Shown: positions 61,301 to 64,000 of the stretch, in pieces | Layout: each line of letters starts with the position of its first letter | Position numbering within the stretch: position 1 is the first letter of the stretch | Assembly: GCF_000196615.1 (NCBI RefSeq) | Contig: NC_014306.1 | Coordinates: forward strand, 2,418,001-2,482,000 | Reading direction: 5' to 3' | Length of the DNA: 64,000 nucleotides | From: Erwinia billingiae Eb661 | GTDB lineage: Bacteria > Pseudomonadota > Gammaproteobacteria > Enterobacterales > Enterobacteriaceae | Translations under genes and position numbers: made by a program | Notes under the pieces: generated by a model | Told to the model about the DNA's origin: nothing | Database searches by the model: none | Seen by the model: only the letters and a program-made list of their open reading frames with translations

Positions 61301-64000
61301 CAACAGCGCAGTGCGCTGAGAATGCGCATCGCGCAGGCAACACCGTCGCGCGTTCTTATCAATAATGCCGGCGGTAAGCTGCTGACTCAGGGCACGTTGA
61401 GCCTAACCGGTGACACTGTAACCAATAACGGCATCTGGCAGGGACAGCAAATTCTGCTGGATGCCAATAGCCTGACGAATGGCGGTGCCATCCAGAGCGC
61501 GGACGGCCTGCAAATCACACTGCGCGATAACCTCACATCCACTTCTGGCAGCAAGATTTCGGCCAACGGCAGCGCCGTATTCAATGCCCTTAATTTCACG
61601 AACCAGGGTCAGTGGATCGCTAAAAACCTGACGCTGCAGGGTGGGACGTTAAACAATAATGGCGACATCAGTGGTGTGGATGCACTCAGCGTTCAGCTTA
61701 ACGGGGCACTGACGCAGCAGCAGAATAAAACGCTGTTGAGCGCTGGCAAGTTGGATCTGCATTCAGCGTCGTTAAGTAACGCCGGGCAGATTCAGGGACA
61801 AACCCTTGAAGTCACCACCGGGGCAGTCAATAACGGCGGGCGTATTCAGGGGGATAATAACCTTGTAATCACTGCCAGCGGTCGGCTGACTAATAACGCC
61901 AGCGGCACATTGCTCAGTAAGAGTGGACTGACGCTGACCACGCCGGAGCTTTACAACTATGGTCTGATTCAGGGTGGCACCGCCCGTATTACGGCAAATA
62001 ACACAGCAAATAATAGCGGCAAAGTACTTTCAGCGGGTGAGCTGACCTTTAATACCCCCCAGCTCACCAACAGTGGCTGGCTACAGGCGGCGCAACTGAC
62101 TCTTAACGCCGCCAGTGCCAGCAACAGCGGCACATTGCTTGCCGATCAACAGGGAACGCTCACCGGCTCGCAACTGCAGAATCAGGGCATGGCACAGGGC
62201 GGCAATCTGGCAGTCAATTACGCACAGCTCAATAACAGCGGAACGGTGTTAGGCGTTGACCAGCTCACCGTCAATGCCACCCAGGTCACCCATCAGGCTT
62301 CGGGGAGACTGTTCAGTGGCGGCAGTCTGCTGCTGAAAAGTACCGGATTTGATCAGCTCGGTCAGGTCGTGGCGTTGGGCGACGCTACCTTGCAGTTAAT
62401 CAATGGTTTTACCGGCAGAAACACGCTGGCGGCAGGCAACCGCCTCAGCATTAGCAGCAATGGTGCTATCGAGAACCAGAGCCAGATGCAGGGTCAGGCA
62501 GTGACGCTGAGTGCCGGGGGCGATCTCACCAATAACGGACAGATCACCACCGGAACCGGCGACAGCAGCCTCAGCGGCAACCGCATCAACCTGAACGGCG
62601 CAGGGTCATTACAGGGCGGCGGCAATCTGGCGCTGACCAGTCGCAGCGATGTCGTGGTGAATGGCTTTACCGGCACGCTTGGCAATCTGACCATCAACTC
62701 GCCAGGCAGCATCATTAACACCGCGCTGCTGTATGCCGGCCAAAATCTCTATCTGTACGGCAACAGTATCCAAAATCAACGCGGCGACATGCTGGCAGGT
62801 AACAGTCTCTGGCTGCAGCGAGATGCGGCGGGGAATGCCAACGGGGAGGTGATTAATACGTCCGGGACGATTGAGTCACAGAATGGTGATATCACCATTA
62901 AAACCGGGCATCTGCTTAATACGCGGGATGGGCTCACGACGAGTTCCACCACCATTGAGGGGCCCGGTATTCCAGCTGGAGCTGAAAGCGGGTCTTTTGA
63001 GCTGGAGTTGGCTGACTTTTCTGTTGAAAATAAAGAGTTAGGTTACTATTTCAAAGAATCTAAAGGTGGTAGCAGTGGACACGGCGCGAGCGGAACCGTA
63101 CGGGCCTATCTTGCACCAACTGAAAAAACACGCGTAAAGCGCTATCTGGTGAGCGAAACCAGCGTAACTGCTTTTGCTGACGGAGGAGCTGGTCGGATCG
63201 CGGCAAGCCGGGACCTTTCAGTGAGTGCTTCTACGCTGAACAATCAGGCAAGTTATCTGCTTGCCGGCAGGAATGCGAATCTGTCAGGAGGACAGTTGAA
63301 TAATGCATCCTGGCAGAACGGGACAACCAGCCAATATTTAACCTACACCTCATTAGCAGACATAAGGCCTGTTATGCAGGTCATTGTTAAGAAAAAACCT
63401 GGTGAGGATAACATTGGCGCAAGCAACGTAGAGTTTTACGACCCGGATCGGTTCGCCATAAACAGGGGTAACACCAGCGATGAAACCGTCACGTACATTT
63501 TGTCTGGCACTCCTGAATATGAGACGACTTACACAGGGGACGGATTACGGGCCGTTATCCAGGCGGGAGGCAGCGTCAATGCCAGCTTCAGCGGCGACAT
63601 CAGCAACACCTCAACCACGGCGAATGCCGGATGGAGCGGGAATACGCTGGCCGCACCAGCCCTCAGCGGTCTGTCGGGCATAAACAAGACGACATCATTA
63701 CAACGCCAGCAGTTGACGGGCAGTGAGAATGTGGCGATCAACTCGCCAGAATGGCGCGATCAACTGCAAAATGCGCTGCAGCAGGTTAACGGCGGCGCGA
63801 CGCTGGTGGATCGGTCAGAAGCGACAAAAAACCTCACTGACGTTGAAAAGGCACATAATGCCGCCAGTGGCACCAGTGTGCTGCCCGCATCGCTTCACCA
63901 TTACGCCGCTGCGAACGTCGACACCAGCGCCTATCCGCTACCCTCCAGTGAAAATGGCTACTTCGTTACAGGAGACAGCAAAAGTCCGTACCTGATCACC
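58316..64000 (+). CDS. CdiA-like two-partner secretion exoprotein, 3' truncated by window edge
   Basis: The frame is open from ATG 58316 to the last base of the window (1,895 codons, no stop in the stretches I translated). ATG 58316 has AGAGG eight bases upstream; ATG 58310 is too close to it. Signal region [32 protein letters not shown] precedes [37 protein letters not shown], a TPS domain very like CdiA. The secretion motif is [12 protein letters not shown] (Asn141; Cys147 and Cys150). Long hemagglutinin repeats ([11 protein letters not shown] type) follow to about residue 1540, then a nonrepetitive segment ending [14 protein letters not shown]. The C-terminal region, including any VENN-type motif, toxin and immunity gene, lies beyond the window, so CDI function cannot be confirmed. 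Confidence 0.92.
   Translation, partial: [1895 protein letters not shown]

Overview
The window looks like a chromosomal stretch from an enterobacterium. Evidence: a treZ-treY-glgX trehalose/glycogen block, FidL-like and CdiA/CdiB-like proteins of enterobacterial type, a BdcA-like reductase, and mixed base composition with a GC-rich backbone and an AT-rich insert. An Erwinia/Pantoea-type or related plant- or insect-associated genus is an inference; I cannot name the species. No rRNA, tRNA, IS element, phage gene or CRISPR array was seen.

Layout. (1) 1-6.8 kb: 3' part of treZ, complete treY and glgX, then a small DUF1471-like stress protein. (2) 6.8-18.8 kb: a dense patch of short-chain dehydrogenases (SDRs), each beside a one-component regulator (HxlR, AraC, TetR, LysR), with an MFS exporter, a VOC protein and a saccharopine-dehydrogenase-like protein. 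Its most unusual member is one open frame (10596-12101) joining a LysR regulator that lacks its C-terminus to an SDR that lacks its glycine-rich cofactor motif. (3) 19.0-30.8 kb: sugar/cyclitol uptake and catabolism: a TIM-barrel isomerase, an RbsABC-like ABC transporter, an RpiR regulator and a ribokinase-like kinase on the plus strand; a LacI regulator; an IolG-like dehydrogenase; and a minus-strand operon of an IolE-like inosose dehydratase with two more Gfo/Idh oxidoreductases. (4) 31.3-47.9 kb: an AT-rich adhesion island. A membrane-anchored winged-helix regulator and a FidL-like partner are followed by a chaperone-usher fimbrial operon that runs, with only short gaps, into a two-partner secretion pair (TpsB and a 2,728-residue TpsA). 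(5) 48.0-54.2 kb: a TetR regulator and an RND efflux adaptor/pump whose last gene encodes a FabF-like ketoacyl synthase. (6) 54.3-56.3 kb: an HxlR regulator with a DUF2867 protein, divergent from an NmrA-like protein, around a strong palindromic operator. (7) 56.6-64.0 kb: a second two-partner system of CdiB/CdiA type, whose large exoprotein runs off the window before its C-terminal effector would be reached.

Functionally the window combines storage-glucan conversion to trehalose, redox detoxification and efflux under local repressors, cyclitol/sugar scavenging, and three surface-adhesion or contact systems. The strongest candidates for new biology are the LysR-SDR chimera, the fimbria plus two-partner-secretion transcription unit with its MarT/FidL-like regulators, and the RND pump coupled to a ketoacyl synthase.
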